Below the pieces are notes generated by a model. It searched no databases, was not told the origin of the DNA, and worked only from the letters and a program-made list of their open reading frames with translations. A program made the translations under genes and the position numbers. DNA of 64,000 bases, taken from NCBI RefSeq assembly GCF_018798885.1, contig NZ_CP076361.1, forward strand, positions 434,001-498,000. Direction: 5' to 3'. The stretch comes from Gemmobacter fulvus. Lineage in GTDB: Bacteria; Pseudomonadota; Alphaproteobacteria; Rhodobacterales; Rhodobacteraceae. This document shows, one piece after another, positions 1 to 8,859 of the stretch (its first letter is position 1; each line of letters begins with the position of its first letter).

Positions 1-1
1 A

Positions 2-1288
2 TCCGGCCAGATTCTGGCCGAGATCGAGACCGACAAGGCGACGATGGAGTTTGAAGCGGTTGATGAAGGCATCATCGGCAAGCTTCTGGTCGCGGAAGGC
101 ACCGCGAATGTGAAGGTGAACACGCCGATCGCACTGCTGGTGGAAGAGGGCGAAAGCGCCGATGCACCTGCGGCAGCGGCGGCGGCGCCTGCCCCAGCAG
201 CAGCAGCAGCTGCGGCCCCGGCGGCGGCGGCCCCCGCACCGGCGGCGGCAAAGGCCCCGGTCGAGGTTGTGTCGAAAGCATCGCCGGATTGGCCGGAAGG
301 CACCGCGATGAAAACCATGACCGTGCGCGAGGCGCTGCGCGAGGCCATGGCCGAAGAGATGCGGGCAAACCCCACGGTTTTCCTGATGGGCGAGGAAGTC
401 GGCGAATATCAGGGTGCCTACAAGATCAGCCAGGGCCTTCTGGACGAGTTCGGCGCCAAACGGGTGATCGACACGCCAATCACCGAACATGGCTTTGCCG
501 GTTTGGCAGTGGGCGCGTCCTGGGGCGGCCTGAACCCGATTGTGGAGTTCATGACCTTCAACTTCGCCATGCAGGCGATTGACCACCTGATCAACTCGGC
601 GGCGAAAACCAACTACATGTCGGGCGGCCAGATGGGCGCGCCGATCGTGTTCCGCGGGGCCAATGGCGCTGCCGCCCGCGTGGGCGCACAGCACAGCCAT
701 GATTACGCAGCGTGGTATGCGCAGATTCCGGGCCTGAAAGTGGTGATGCCCTATTCGGCAGCAGATGCGAAAGGCCTGCTGAAACAGGCGATCCGCGATC
801 CGAACCCGGTGATCTTCCTGGAAAACGAGATCCTCTATGGTCGGTCGTTCGAAGTGCCGGTGCTGGATGATTTCACCATTCCCTTCGGCAAGGCCCGCGT
901 CTGGCGCGAAGGCAGCGATGTGACCATCGTATCTTTCGGCATCGGCATGACCTATGCGCTGGAAGCGGCGGATCTGCTGGCGAAAGACGGGATTTCTGCC
1001 GAGGTGATCGACCTGCGCACCCTGCGCCCGATTGATTACGATACGGTTCTGGCCTCGGTGATGAAAACCAACCGCTGCGTGACCGTCGAGGAAGGTTTCC
1101 CCGTCGGCTCCATCGGCAACCACCTGTCCGCCACGATCATGGAGCGCGCCTTCGATTACCTCGATGCGCCGGTGATCAACTGCACGGGCAAGGATGTGCC
1201 GATGCCCTATGCGGCCAATCTTGAGAAACTCGCTCTGGTGACGACGGCGGAAGTTGTCGAAGCCGTCAAATCCGTCTGCTATCGCTGA
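2..1288 (+). CDS. pdhB: Pyruvate dehydrogenase E1 component, beta subunit (5'-truncated by window)
   Basis: Beta subunit of the thiamine-diphosphate E1 enzyme, which decarboxylates pyruvate and passes the acetyl group to lipoyl-E2. The gene begins before base 1; the frame is open from base 2. The visible part starts inside an N-terminal lipoyl domain (ETDKAT, with the lysine that carries lipoate), followed by an Ala/Pro-rich flexible linker (about residues 40-75 of the visible part) and the transketolase-like beta domain with its C-terminal swivel domain. An E1beta carrying its own lipoyl domain is typical of alphaproteobacteria. It lies 8 bp upstream of pdhC and is almost certainly co-transcribed with it; pdhA is expected just outside the window. 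The lipoyl segment is nearly identical to that of pdhC. Confidence 0.97.
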   Translation, partial: SGQILAEIETDKATMEFEAVDEGIIGKLLVAEGTANVKVNTPIALLVEEGESADAPAAAAAAPAPAAAAAAAPAAAAPAPAAAKAPVEVVSKASPDWPEGTAMKTMTVREALREAMAEEMRANPTVFLMGEEVGEYQGAYKISQGLLDEFGAKRVIDTPITEHGFAGLAVGASWGGLNPIVEFMTFNFAMQAIDHLINSAAKTNYMSGGQMGAPIVFRGANGAAARVGAQHSHDYAAWYAQIPGLKVVMPYSAADAKGLLKQAIRDPNPVIFLENEILYGRSFEVPVLDDFTIPFGKARVWREGSDVTIVSFGIGMTYALEAADLLAKDGISAEVIDLRTLRPIDYDTVLASVMKTNRCVTVEEGFPVGSIGNHLSATIMERAFDYLDAPVINCTGKDVPMPYAANLEKLALVTTAEVVEAVKSVCYR

Positions 1289-1296
1289 GGTGTGAC

Positions 1297-2607
1297 ATGG
1301 CTGTTCAAGTTCTGATGCCCGCGCTCTCGCCCACGATGGAAGAGGGCACGCTGGCAAAATGGTTGATCAAGGAAGGGGATACGGTCAAATCAGGCCAGAT
1401 CCTCGCCGAGATCGAAACCGACAAGGCAACGATGGAGTTCGAGGCCGTTGATGAAGGTGTGATCGGCAAGCTTCTGATCGCCGAGGGCACGGCGGGGGTG
1501 AAGGTCAACACACCCATCGCCCTGCTGCTGGAAGATGGCGAAAGCGCCGATGCGGCGGTGGCGGCTCCGGCCCCTGCGGCGGCAGCGGCGGCCCCGGTTG
1601 CTTCGGCCCCGGCCCCGGCGGCTGTTGCAGCGGCACCCGCTGCTGCGGCCCCCAAGGCCGAAGGCGCGCGTGTCTTCGCCTCGCCCCTCGCCCGGCGCAT
1701 CGCGGCGGAAAAAGGGCTGGATCTCAGCGCGGTCAAAGGCTCCGGCCCGCATGGCCGCATTGTGAAGGCCGATGTGGAAGGCACTGTCGCAGCCCCGAAA
1801 GTGGCAGCAGCAGCGGCCCCGGTTACCGCCCCGGCGGCAGCCCCCGCCCCGGTGGCCGCCGCCGCGGCACCGACCGGCCCGTCGACCGAGACTGTGCTGA
1901 AAATGTATGCGGATCGGGCCTTTACCGAAGTGCCGCTGGACGGGATGCGCCGGACCATCGCGGCGCGGCTGACCGAGGCAAAACAGACCATCCCGCATTT
2001 CTATCTGCGCCGCGAAGTGCAGCTGGACACGTTGATGGCCTTCCGCGAACAACTGAACAAATCGCTGGAAGGGCGCGGCGTGAAGCTGTCGGTCAATGAC
2101 TTCATCATCAAGGCCTGCGCGCTGGCGCTGCAAGCCGTGCCTGCGGCGAATGCCGTCTGGGCCGGGGACCGGATGCTGCGGCTGAAGCCTTCGGATGTGG
2201 CGGTGGCCGTGGCGATTGACGGTGGCCTGTTCACCCCGGTTCTGCGCGATGCCGACAAGAAGTCGCTGTCGGCGCTGTCGGCCGAGATGAAGGATCTGGC
2301 CACCCGCGCGAAAACCAAGAAGCTCGCCCCGCACGAATATCAGGGCGGCAGCTTCGCCATCTCGAACCTCGGCATGATGGGGATCGAGAATTTCGACGCC
2401 GTGATCAACCCGCCGCATGGGTCGATTCTGGCGGTTGGCGCGGGCATCAAGAAGCCGGTGGTCAATAAGGCGGGTGAGGTGGTCGTGGCCACGATGATGA
2501 GCATGACGCTTTCGGTGGATCACCGGGTCATCGACGGGGCCTTGGGGGCAGAATTCCTCAAGGCGATCATCGACAACCTTGAAAACCCGATGACCATGCT
2601 GGCCTGA
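1297..2607 (+). CDS. pdhC: Pyruvate dehydrogenase E2, dihydrolipoamide acetyltransferase
   Basis: E2 core of the pyruvate dehydrogenase complex, moving acetyl from lipoyl-lysine to CoA. At 436 aa it shows one lipoyl domain (residues 1-80, ETDKAT), an Ala/Pro linker, a peripheral subunit-binding domain (about 125-160, around ASPLARRIA and GPHGRI), a second Ala/Pro linker, and the C-terminal catalytic domain with the DHRVIDGA motif whose His and Asp are catalytic. The length is normal for an alphaproteobacterial E2. The ATG follows pdhB by 8 bp, and a strong terminator follows the stop. No lpd gene follows directly. Confidence 0.97.
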   Translation: MAVQVLMPALSPTMEEGTLAKWLIKEGDTVKSGQILAEIETDKATMEFEAVDEGVIGKLLIAEGTAGVKVNTPIALLLEDGESADAAVAAPAPAAAAAAPVASAPAPAAVAAAPAAAAPKAEGARVFASPLARRIAAEKGLDLSAVKGSGPHGRIVKADVEGTVAAPKVAAAAAPVTAPAAAPAPVAAAAAPTGPSTETVLKMYADRAFTEVPLDGMRRTIAARLTEAKQTIPHFYLRREVQLDTLMAFREQLNKSLEGRGVKLSVNDFIIKACALALQAVPAANAVWAGDRMLRLKPSDVAVAVAIDGGLFTPVLRDADKKSLSALSAEMKDLATRAKTKKLAPHEYQGGSFAISNLGMMGIENFDAVINPPHGSILAVGAGIKKPVVNKAGEVVVATMMSMTLSVDHRVIDGALGAEFLKAIIDNLENPMTMLA

Positions 2608-2627
2608 ACCGGCCTGCAGCAGAATGG

Positions 2628-2663
2628 AAAAAGGCCCCGGAGCATCTGCTCCGGGGCCTTTTT
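2628..2663 (+). terminator. Bidirectional rho-independent terminator between pdhC and cysE
   Basis: A perfect 17-bp inverted repeat with a 2-nt loop has an A5 tract on one side and a T5 tract on the other. It can stop pdhC transcripts on the plus strand and cysE transcripts on the minus strand, which converge here. Confidence 0.93.
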
Positions 2664-2682
2664 CATGGCGCTGCGCTTTGGT

Positions 2683-3492
2683 TCAGTCGCAGCCGCGGAT
2701 CACCTGATCCATCATCACGGCGGGCTGCGGACACCCCGCTTCCCCCACCACTTTGGCCGGAACGCCCGCGACGGTGGTGCAGGGCGGCACGTCTTGCAGA
2801 ACCACCGACCCCGCCGCGATTCGCGAGCAATGGCCGATATGGATATTGCCCAACACCTTCGCCCCAGCTCCGATCAGCACGCCATCACCGATCTTGGGAT
2901 GGCGGTCACCATCCTCCTTGCCGGTGCCGCCCAGCGTCACCGAATGCAGCATCGACACGTTGTCACCGACCACCGCCGTCTCGCCAATCACGATGGAATG
3001 GGCGTGGTCGATCATGATGCCCTTGCCCAGCCGCGCTGCGGGATGGATGTCGACGCCGAACACCTCGGACACACGCATCTGCACGAAATAGGCCAGATCA
3101 ATCCGGCCGCAGGTCCAGAGCCAATGGCCGATCCGATATGCCTGAACCGCCTGATATCCCTTGAAAAACAGGATCGGTTGCAGGTAGCGGTGGCAGGCGG
3201 GATCGCGGTCATAGACCGCCATCAGATCGGCCCGCGCCGATTGCCCCAGTTCGGGATCGGCCTGATAGGCCTCGTCGGCAATCTCGCGCAGGATCTGCTC
3301 GCTCATCTCGCCCGAGGCGAGTTTCAGCGAAAAGCGATAGGCCATCGCGCGTTCCATCGTCGGATGATGCAGCAGGCTGGAATGGACCAGACCGCCCAGC
3401 AAAGGCTCAACGCCAATGGCCGCAACCGCCTCGTCACAGACCCGCGACCAGACAGGATCAAGTGGCATCACCTTCTGTTTGACTTCGGGCAT
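2683..3492 (-). CDS. cysE: Serine O-acetyltransferase
   Basis: Acetylates L-serine with acetyl-CoA, the first committed step of cysteine synthesis. The 269-aa product has the N-terminal helical SATase domain (to about residue 140) and a C-terminal left-handed beta-helix of hexapeptide repeats (about 145-250), including the DIHPAARLG and IDHAHSIVIGE segments with the catalytic His-Asp environment, and ends near a GVPAKVVG turn. It shares the minus strand with the GTA cluster and is the last gene before the terminator at 2.65 kb. A cysE next to the GTA is a common arrangement in Rhodobacteraceae. Confidence 0.96.
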   Translation of the reverse strand: MPEVKQKVMPLDPVWSRVCDEAVAAIGVEPLLGGLVHSSLLHHPTMERAMAYRFSLKLASGEMSEQILREIADEAYQADPELGQSARADLMAVYDRDPACHRYLQPILFFKGYQAVQAYRIGHWLWTCGRIDLAYFVQMRVSEVFGVDIHPAARLGKGIMIDHAHSIVIGETAVVGDNVSMLHSVTLGGTGKEDGDRHPKIGDGVLIGAGAKVLGNIHIGHCSRIAAGSVVLQDVPPCTTVAGVPAKVVGEAGCPQPAVMMDQVIRGCD

Positions 3493-3551
3493 CTTCGCTC
3501 TCCGCAGATATTTCGGCTATTATAGCGCAGATACGCCGTTCTGCCAGCGGT

Positions 3552-3848
3552 TCAAGCCGGATCACGGCGCCCATACCAGTGCAGCAGACGCTGAATTGTC
3601 AGGGCGATGGCGTCCAGATAGGCCGGATCGGCCCAGCACGGCTCTTGCCGCTGCGGCAGAACGGCGGCCCGCGCCAGCAGGCTGCCATTGCCCCAGACCG
3701 GATGGGCCCGGCCAAAGCGCTTGGCATAGTGATGCGCAAAATGGGCCTCTTGCAGCATCCGGTCGACCACAGCCGGGCGTGCCGCCGCAGGGGCGGCCAG
3801 CACCACCCGTGCGGCGGCCTGAAGATCTCCGGGCAGGATGCGCCGCAT
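3552..3848 (-). CDS. Small conserved protein immediately downstream of GTA g15
   Basis: A 98-aa, Arg/Ala-rich protein of unknown biochemical role. The start at 3848 (MRRILPGDLQ) sits 5 bp below the g15 stop at 3854, so the two are transcriptionally linked. A protein of this size and character usually follows the megatron gene in Rhodobacteraceae. It has a predicted helical pattern, no signal peptide and no membrane segment. I do not recognise a catalytic motif. Longer in-frame starts would overlap g15 heavily and are less likely. Confidence 0.75.
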   Translation of the reverse strand: MRRILPGDLQAAARVVLAAPAAARPAVVDRMLQEAHFAHHYAKRFGRAHPVWGNGSLLARAAVLPQRQEPCWADPAYLDAIALTIQRLLHWYGRRDPA

Positions 3849-3853
3849 GTGGA

Positions 3854-6126
3854 TCAGAGCCCGATGGGCAGCACACGAAACGGACCATGCCCGAAGCTGG
3901 TCGATATCTGCGCCACGGCAATCGCTATGCCATCCGGCGCCCCATCCTCGGCCATCATCGCCGCGCTGTAGTGCCAGACCGGGGTCGAGACCGTGATCTC
4001 GCGCAGAATGGTCGCATCGCGCATAACGCGGACCAGATACTGTTCGCGCTCCTCGCCCAGTGGCACATCCGCACCTTCCCAACTGTCACCGTCGATCCGG
4101 GTGCGGCGGATCCAGCCGAAGCGGAGGCCGTCGCCTTCGGGCTGCATACGCAGATGGGCGGGCGCATAGGGCCGAAGGCCGACACCGGCAAAGGCGCGCA
4201 CCCGATGCACCACCGCCGGATCATCATAGCCCCGCGAGGCAAGACCCACGCGATAGTGCCGGTCCAGCCCGCGCGCCGAGGGCGCAAGCTCAAGCGGCAC
4301 AAGGGTTCTGTCCAGCAGCACGATCTGGCTGCCGATCGGCCATTCCAGTGGCTGGACGCCATCGGTGCCCAACTGGCCGCGCAGGCGCAGCGACAGCTCG
4401 TAGGTGGAAGGTCCGACCAGCGTGGCGGTGACAAACTGGAACACTTCCCAGACACCCATCACCGGATCACCGATGGCCAGCGCATTCGCCCCATTCAGCA
4501 CCGCAGCCTGCGAGGCGGAGGACAACTGGCCTGCCGTCATGCGCACCCGCAGCGGTGCCCCCCTGTCCCACAGGCCCGGTGCCACCGCTGCCAGCACTGT
4601 CTCTGTCCGCCCGACGGTGGCAGAGGCGGCAACAAGCTTGTTGAACACATATCCCGCATCCTCGGAGGCGGCCCAGACCGCAACCGTCCGGGCCAGGGCT
4701 TTGCCGCAACCGCGATATGCGGCGCATGGGGCGCTTCGTCGCCGGTCATCAACGGCAGATCCAGAAACACCGGATAGACCGGCAGCGGCGCAATGAAACT
4801 GCGAGGGGCGATGCGTTCTTCCTCATATTCGCTGGGGCGATAGATGCCCGCCTCGGTGCGGACCGCATCAACCAGCAAAGCCTCGGCCTGCTCCACCCTG
4901 TCGATGCGATAACGCTGGCCCGCATGATCAACCACATCGCCCGCCCCCAGATGGCAAAGCGAACGCGGCAGCGCGAACCGCGCCGTGTCGCGGGCGATCC
5001 GCGCTTCGGCCAGCCAGCGTTCGGCAATCGACATGCCCTCGGCGGTGGTCAGCACCAGCGGCAGATCGGATTGCGATACGCCCGGCACGGCATCACCGGG
5101 AAATTGCGCCTCGGCCTGCCGCAGCGCAAAATCGCCCTCGGCTTCGATATGGCCAATCAGCACCCGCCCGGCCATTTCCGCCTCGGCAGTCCGCGAGGTC
5201 TCGAACGCGCCGCTCAGTTCGTTGGACAGAGCGAGCATGTCATCGGTGATCCGGGCCGTAACCTGCCCGTCGCGCATCCTGAACTGCAAAACACCGTCAC
5301 GGTCCACCGCCTCGAACCCATAGGCCAGCATCAAGGCCTGCAATGCCGCGCGCGCCGTGCCGAGATCTGAGATGTGATAGCCGCGCACCACCCCATGCAG
5401 GGCCGATACATCAAAGCTGTGCAGCCCGGCCCGGTCGCAGAGCTCGGCCACAACTGCGGCCAGCGTCTGACCGCTCGCCCGGCCAGACAGCCAGTGCCCC
5501 CGGGCATAATTGTCGCCATCGGCCCAGACAGAAACCGTGTTGGGAAAGGCCGGAAATGGCCGGGCATCCCAGGCCCAGACATGCGCGCGCGCCATGTCAA
5601 TCATCCGCCCGTCATACAGGGCAGAGGCCGGGTTGTGGCGCGCATCACTCCAATATTCCCGCATGGCCCGCAGATATTGCATCTGCATCAGATCATCGCG
5701 CCGCCCGCTGGAAAACTTGGGCAAGACCGATTCCGACGATTTGGGATCGAGGAACTTGTTCGGCTGATTGGCGCCTTTGTCGATGGCGGCACAGCCATAT
5801 TCGGTAAAGCGCACAGGTTTGGAGCCGGGCACCCAAGCGGTCGCCACAGCAGAGCGCACCCCGCCAATCCGATCATGGTGCAGTTCCGACCACCAGGACC
5901 GGATATCCTTGTAACGAAACACCCAGGGCTCGCCATGGGCACCATCCTCGATGGGTTTGCGGCGTTGCAGGATTTCGGCCTCGGCACTGTCGTAATACCA
6001 GTCGAAGCCTTCGCCGCCCGCCACATTGGCCTTCAGATAGTCGAGGTTGTAAAGGCTGCCCCATGCGGCATCGGCATGGCTTTCCCCATCGCGCCAATCG
6101 GCCAGCGGCATGTAATTGTCGATGCC
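3854..6126 (-). pseudogene. GTA g15 megatron (host-specificity/baseplate) protein, C-terminal part, separated by insertion and frameshifted
   Basis: This is the C-terminal part (about 757 codons) of the very large RcGTA gp15-type protein that forms the tail tip. It resumes exactly at the 13-bp repeat (6114-6126), where the frame reads GIDNYMPLADW; the preceding half is at 21835-23467. The two halves sum to about 1300 residues, close to the usual length. A second lesion lies at about 4686-4692: the frame ending ...KPWPG shifts by one missing base before TVAVWAASEDAG, so the reading passes to the frame that ends at 3854. An isolated ATG-start ORF (6111-4537) covers the first part and another (4648-3854) the second. 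Whether the frameshift is biological or a sequencing error cannot be decided here. Confidence 0.9.
6114..6126. repeat. attL: 13-bp direct repeat at left end of integrative element
   Basis: The sequence AATTGTCGATGCC occurs here and again at 21835-21847, exactly where the two halves of g15 meet the foreign DNA. On the coding strand it reads GGCATCGACAATT (Gly-Ile-Asp-Asn). This is the expected core of a tyrosine-recombinase attachment site. The adjacent bases differ on both sides, so 13 bp is the full identity. Confidence 0.9.
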
Positions 6127-6323
6127 CAGTCAAATCGAGGCCAGATAGCACTTAAAGTGTTGTTTTATTAGTGTTTTTCGGCTTGCCATTTTGTCAGCCA
6201 GACCCGAGAAACTCAATTGAGACCCTAAATCGACAGAAATCCATTCTTCAGCTTCTTCAATGGTTTAGGTTTGCAGTCCTCCCTAGCACAATCAGGTGAA
6301 GTTCCCTTTGTGCAGGTAACAAC

Positions 6324-7043
6324 GTGCTACCCACCCTAGAAAGCATCGTGCCCGGTCTCGAAGGGGTAGAAAGCCTCAGCGAGTTTGCTGAGAAGTTTGT
6401 CAGCCTTGTTCCTTCCCGCACTTCTCAGAGGTTGGCCCTGCCGCTAGCACTTTTGGCCCGAGATGCAATTGGGAAGAAGTGGAGCGACTTGGCAACACGG
6501 CAGTCCGTTCGACGCACCCAAAGGCTTAAGATGGTGCGTGACGAAAAGAGGGCGCAGCAGGAATTACTGGAGCTTAACCGCCAGGCAGCAGCAAAAGAAC
6601 GCGAACGTCAGCGGGGGCGAGAAACCTCACGCCAACTACTTTCAACCCCCGAAGGCCGAGCAAAACACGTGGCGGCCACACGGAAGCACCACAAGGCCAA
6701 CCCCCATCGCCAGATAGCGAACAAGTTGCGGGTTCGGGTTGGCGACGCCTTGAAGAACGATGGGGCACGGAAAGGCGCGAAAACCATGGAGCTAGTCGGC
6801 TGCACGATAGAGCATCTTATGGCCCACCTGGAACGCCAGTTTCAGCCTGGCATGAGCTGGGCCAACCAAGGCTTGTGGCACATCGATCACGTTCGCCCCT
6901 GTGCATCGTTCGACCTGACGTGTCCCGATGCCCAGCGAGAGTGCTTCAATTGGAAGAACTTACAGCCCTTATGGGCCGCCGACAACTTGACCAAAAGTGA
7001 CAGACTGGACTGGACTAGTCGGGTCAACATTCCCCAAAGGTGA
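6324..7043 (+). CDS. HNH-endonuclease-like protein
   Basis: A 239-aa basic protein. The N-terminal half is helical and rich in Arg/Lys/Gln (about residues 60-150). The C-terminal part (about 165-235) has the pattern WHIDHVRPC ... FNWKNLQPLWAADNLTKSD, which resembles the HNH fold found in phage and intron endonucleases: His-Asp-His near the first strand and the Asn-Leu-Gln-Pro-Leu block before the final Asn/Lys. The start is GTG at 6324 with AGGT upstream. It is the only plus-strand gene in the left third of the element and converges on the HEPN gene (stops 1 bp apart). It could be a mobility endonuclease or a nuclease effector; the motif supports a nuclease, not a specific role. Confidence 0.6.
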   Translation: MLPTLESIVPGLEGVESLSEFAEKFVSLVPSRTSQRLALPLALLARDAIGKKWSDLATRQSVRRTQRLKMVRDEKRAQQELLELNRQAAAKERERQRGRETSRQLLSTPEGRAKHVAATRKHHKANPHRQIANKLRVRVGDALKNDGARKGAKTMELVGCTIEHLMAHLERQFQPGMSWANQGLWHIDHVRPCASFDLTCPDAQRECFNWKNLQPLWAADNLTKSDRLDWTSRVNIPQR

Positions 7044-7044
7044 A

Positions 7045-7632
7045 CTATACTGTCACCGCAAAAATCGCCCTTGCAACACGCTCAACTAAATCAAACGTAT
7101 ACTCGACCTGAGCGCGGTCAATAGGCCATCTCTGATTTGGATATGATGGGTCAATATCTGCTTCATGTGCAATTTTGTTCCGCCGATCAACAATAAGACC
7201 AAAGTTAGTCTTCAATGTCTTGGCATCCACACCAACACTTGCACCTACCTCAACCCACAACGAAACTGGACTAAACAATCGAACCGCGTCAGCCACTTTA
7301 TCAGGTTGCTGAAATGAAACATACCCATGTCGGCTGCGTATCTCCGCTTCCAGAGTAGCCGGAGTTACACCAATCATCACACCAATAGGGATTGGAAACT
7401 TATTAAAGGCATCAGTTCGATTTCTAATGGCGCCATAACACTCCAGCATACCAAGACGAGTGAGCTCATGAATAAAAAAATCAAAGGCGCTTACCGCCAT
7501 TACAATCTCTGATCTCAATATATCAGACAAATCAACGGCCGCAGTAAGTTGAGCTGACAAAGAAGCATGTAACCCATGAAGCTCCCTTGCCCTAACCATT
7601 GCCTGCTCGAAAGCGTCAAGTGCCTGCTGCAT
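7045..7632 (-). CDS. HEPN-domain protein (RiboL-PSP-HEPN type), candidate RNase effector
   Basis: A 195-aa protein, all helical by composition. Near the C-terminus (about residues 150-157) it has RRNKIAHE, an intact Rx4H motif (R151, H156) typical of HEPN RNases of the RiboL-PSP/MAE-type family. The start codon lies inside the last codons of the ParA-like gene (17-bp overlap), so the two are translationally coupled. HEPN proteins often act as RNase toxins in defence or abortive infection. The role here is inferred from the motif and the coupling to a P-loop ATPase and a reverse transcriptase. The DNA is clearly more AT-rich than the flanking chromosome. Confidence 0.65.
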   Translation of the reverse strand: MQQALDAFEQAMVRARELHGLHASLSAQLTAAVDLSDILRSEIVMAVSAFDFFIHELTRLGMLECYGAIRNRTDAFNKFPIPIGVMIGVTPATLEAEIRSRHGYVSFQQPDKVADAVRLFSPVSLWVEVGASVGVDAKTLKTNFGLIVDRRNKIAHEADIDPSYPNQRWPIDRAQVEYTFDLVERVARAIFAVTV

Positions 7633-8674
7633 TCAGCACCGCAATCACTTTGTCAGCACATTCATCGAACAAACGCAAAAAATCCTCTTGGGAACCTTGG
7701 GTGTTTTCCAAAACTTTGCCAACCTGCTTTAGTTGGTCTGGAGTTAGTTCAAAAATTGGAACTTGATGCTCTTGAGAAAACGCAATAAGTGAGTTGAAGT
7801 CGGGCATCTGCAGAATTGGAATAGATGGATCAATATTTGCCGCTGCATAAATTTCCTGAGGCAACAATAAGCCAGATTTGCTAAGGACGGGCAGAAGAGT
7901 GTCCCTCACATTACTTTCGAGCTGGTCAATCCAAGACTGAAACGCTCGTGATGGCGCCTTTGCTCTCGGCCGATACTTCTGAACGACGTAGCCGATGAAC
8001 TTAGTGCTCACGTCTGGAAAGGGGTAAGCGGCATCCTTAAGAGCTGTCGTACTAGCAGCCGCATCAGCCCAAGACTTCCACTTGGGAATAACATTTGCGA
8101 GTGATTTGACCGCCATATTGGAAAAATAATCAGGGTGCATTGGTATGATAAAGAAATCACTAATAGACAACAAATTCTGATTTAGAGCACCCAAGCTTGG
8201 ACTCATGTCAACAATAGCAATATCTATATTGTTCTCAGCGGCAGTCATTTTAAGAAGGTGATTTATGGCTCCTGGCAAGTTCCTAAGCGTAACAACTGAC
8301 CCAGATAGCTCCTGCGAAATACCAAGTGTGACTTCATATTCAGCTAAACCGATATTGCCCGGTAGCAAAAATAGGTTGTCGTTCTTGGGGATACTGACAA
8401 GGCGAACAGGGACAATAGGACTGGGCCGCGACTCAAAAGCAGGCACCAAGCCCTCTTTAATATTGAGAGGAACGCCTGCGTCCATTCCTTGTATGCTATC
8501 GCTTGTCTCAAGATCCTCAAGGCCAAGAACCATACCCGTCAAATTACATTGCGGATCACAATCGACAAGCATCACTCGCTTACCCTTTCGGGCAAGCATC
8601 CATCCAAGATTAAACGCTGTGGTCGTTTTGCTTACGCCGCCCTTGTGGTTGAAAAGGCTAAGAACCGCCACCAT
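7616..8674 (-). CDS. ParA-like deviant-Walker ATPase
   Basis: A 352-aa MinD/ParA-family ATPase. The deviant Walker A motif KGGVSKTT is at residues 11-18, switch I/Walker A' VDCDPQ is near residue 38, and switch II (VDMSPSLG) is near residue 156. No ParB-like partner or centromere-binding protein is adjacent; the gene is instead coupled to a HEPN gene by a 17-bp overlap. ATG at 8674 follows GGGAG. Lone ParA homologs beside HEPN genes may act as the regulatory or sensor half of a defence or toxin pair, but a partition role for the excised element cannot be excluded. Low-GC, foreign-looking DNA. Confidence 0.8.
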   Translation of the reverse strand: MVAVLSLFNHKGGVSKTTTAFNLGWMLARKGKRVMLVDCDPQCNLTGMVLGLEDLETSDSIQGMDAGVPLNIKEGLVPAFESRPSPIVPVRLVSIPKNDNLFLLPGNIGLAEYEVTLGISQELSGSVVTLRNLPGAINHLLKMTAAENNIDIAIVDMSPSLGALNQNLLSISDFFIIPMHPDYFSNMAVKSLANVIPKWKSWADAAASTTALKDAAYPFPDVSTKFIGYVVQKYRPRAKAPSRAFQSWIDQLESNVRDTLLPVLSKSGLLLPQEIYAAANIDPSIPILQMPDFNSLIAFSQEHQVPIFELTPDQLKQVGKVLENTQGSQEDFLRLFDECADKVIAVLNAAGT

Positions 8675-8688
8675 CGTAGTCTCCCATG

Positions 8689-8809
8689 CTTTGCCTTAAC
8701 ACTACTTTGCCTTGCTCTGCTAAGCTAGTGAAATATCGAGATGATTTCCTTGGCGCACAACAAGCAGTCAGGTGCTCGGACAGCTTTTTGCTTAAGCATG
8801 TCAGGTGCT
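8689..8809. promoter_or_regulatory. Two sets of direct repeats upstream of the ParA-like gene
   Basis: The 185-bp gap between the RT stop and the ParA start holds CTTTGCCTT twice (8689-8697 and 8705-8713, 16 bp apart) and GTCAGGTGCT twice (8767-8776 and 8800-8809, 33 bp apart). Each copy of the second set is flanked by AAGCA/TGCT so that it is partly self-complementary. The position fits operators for ParA autoregulation, or a partition-like site; which is not known. Confidence 0.45.
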
Positions 8810-8859
8810 TAGTCACCGAGACCACCCGGCAGGACTCGACCAGGGCCAAAACGATGTGC

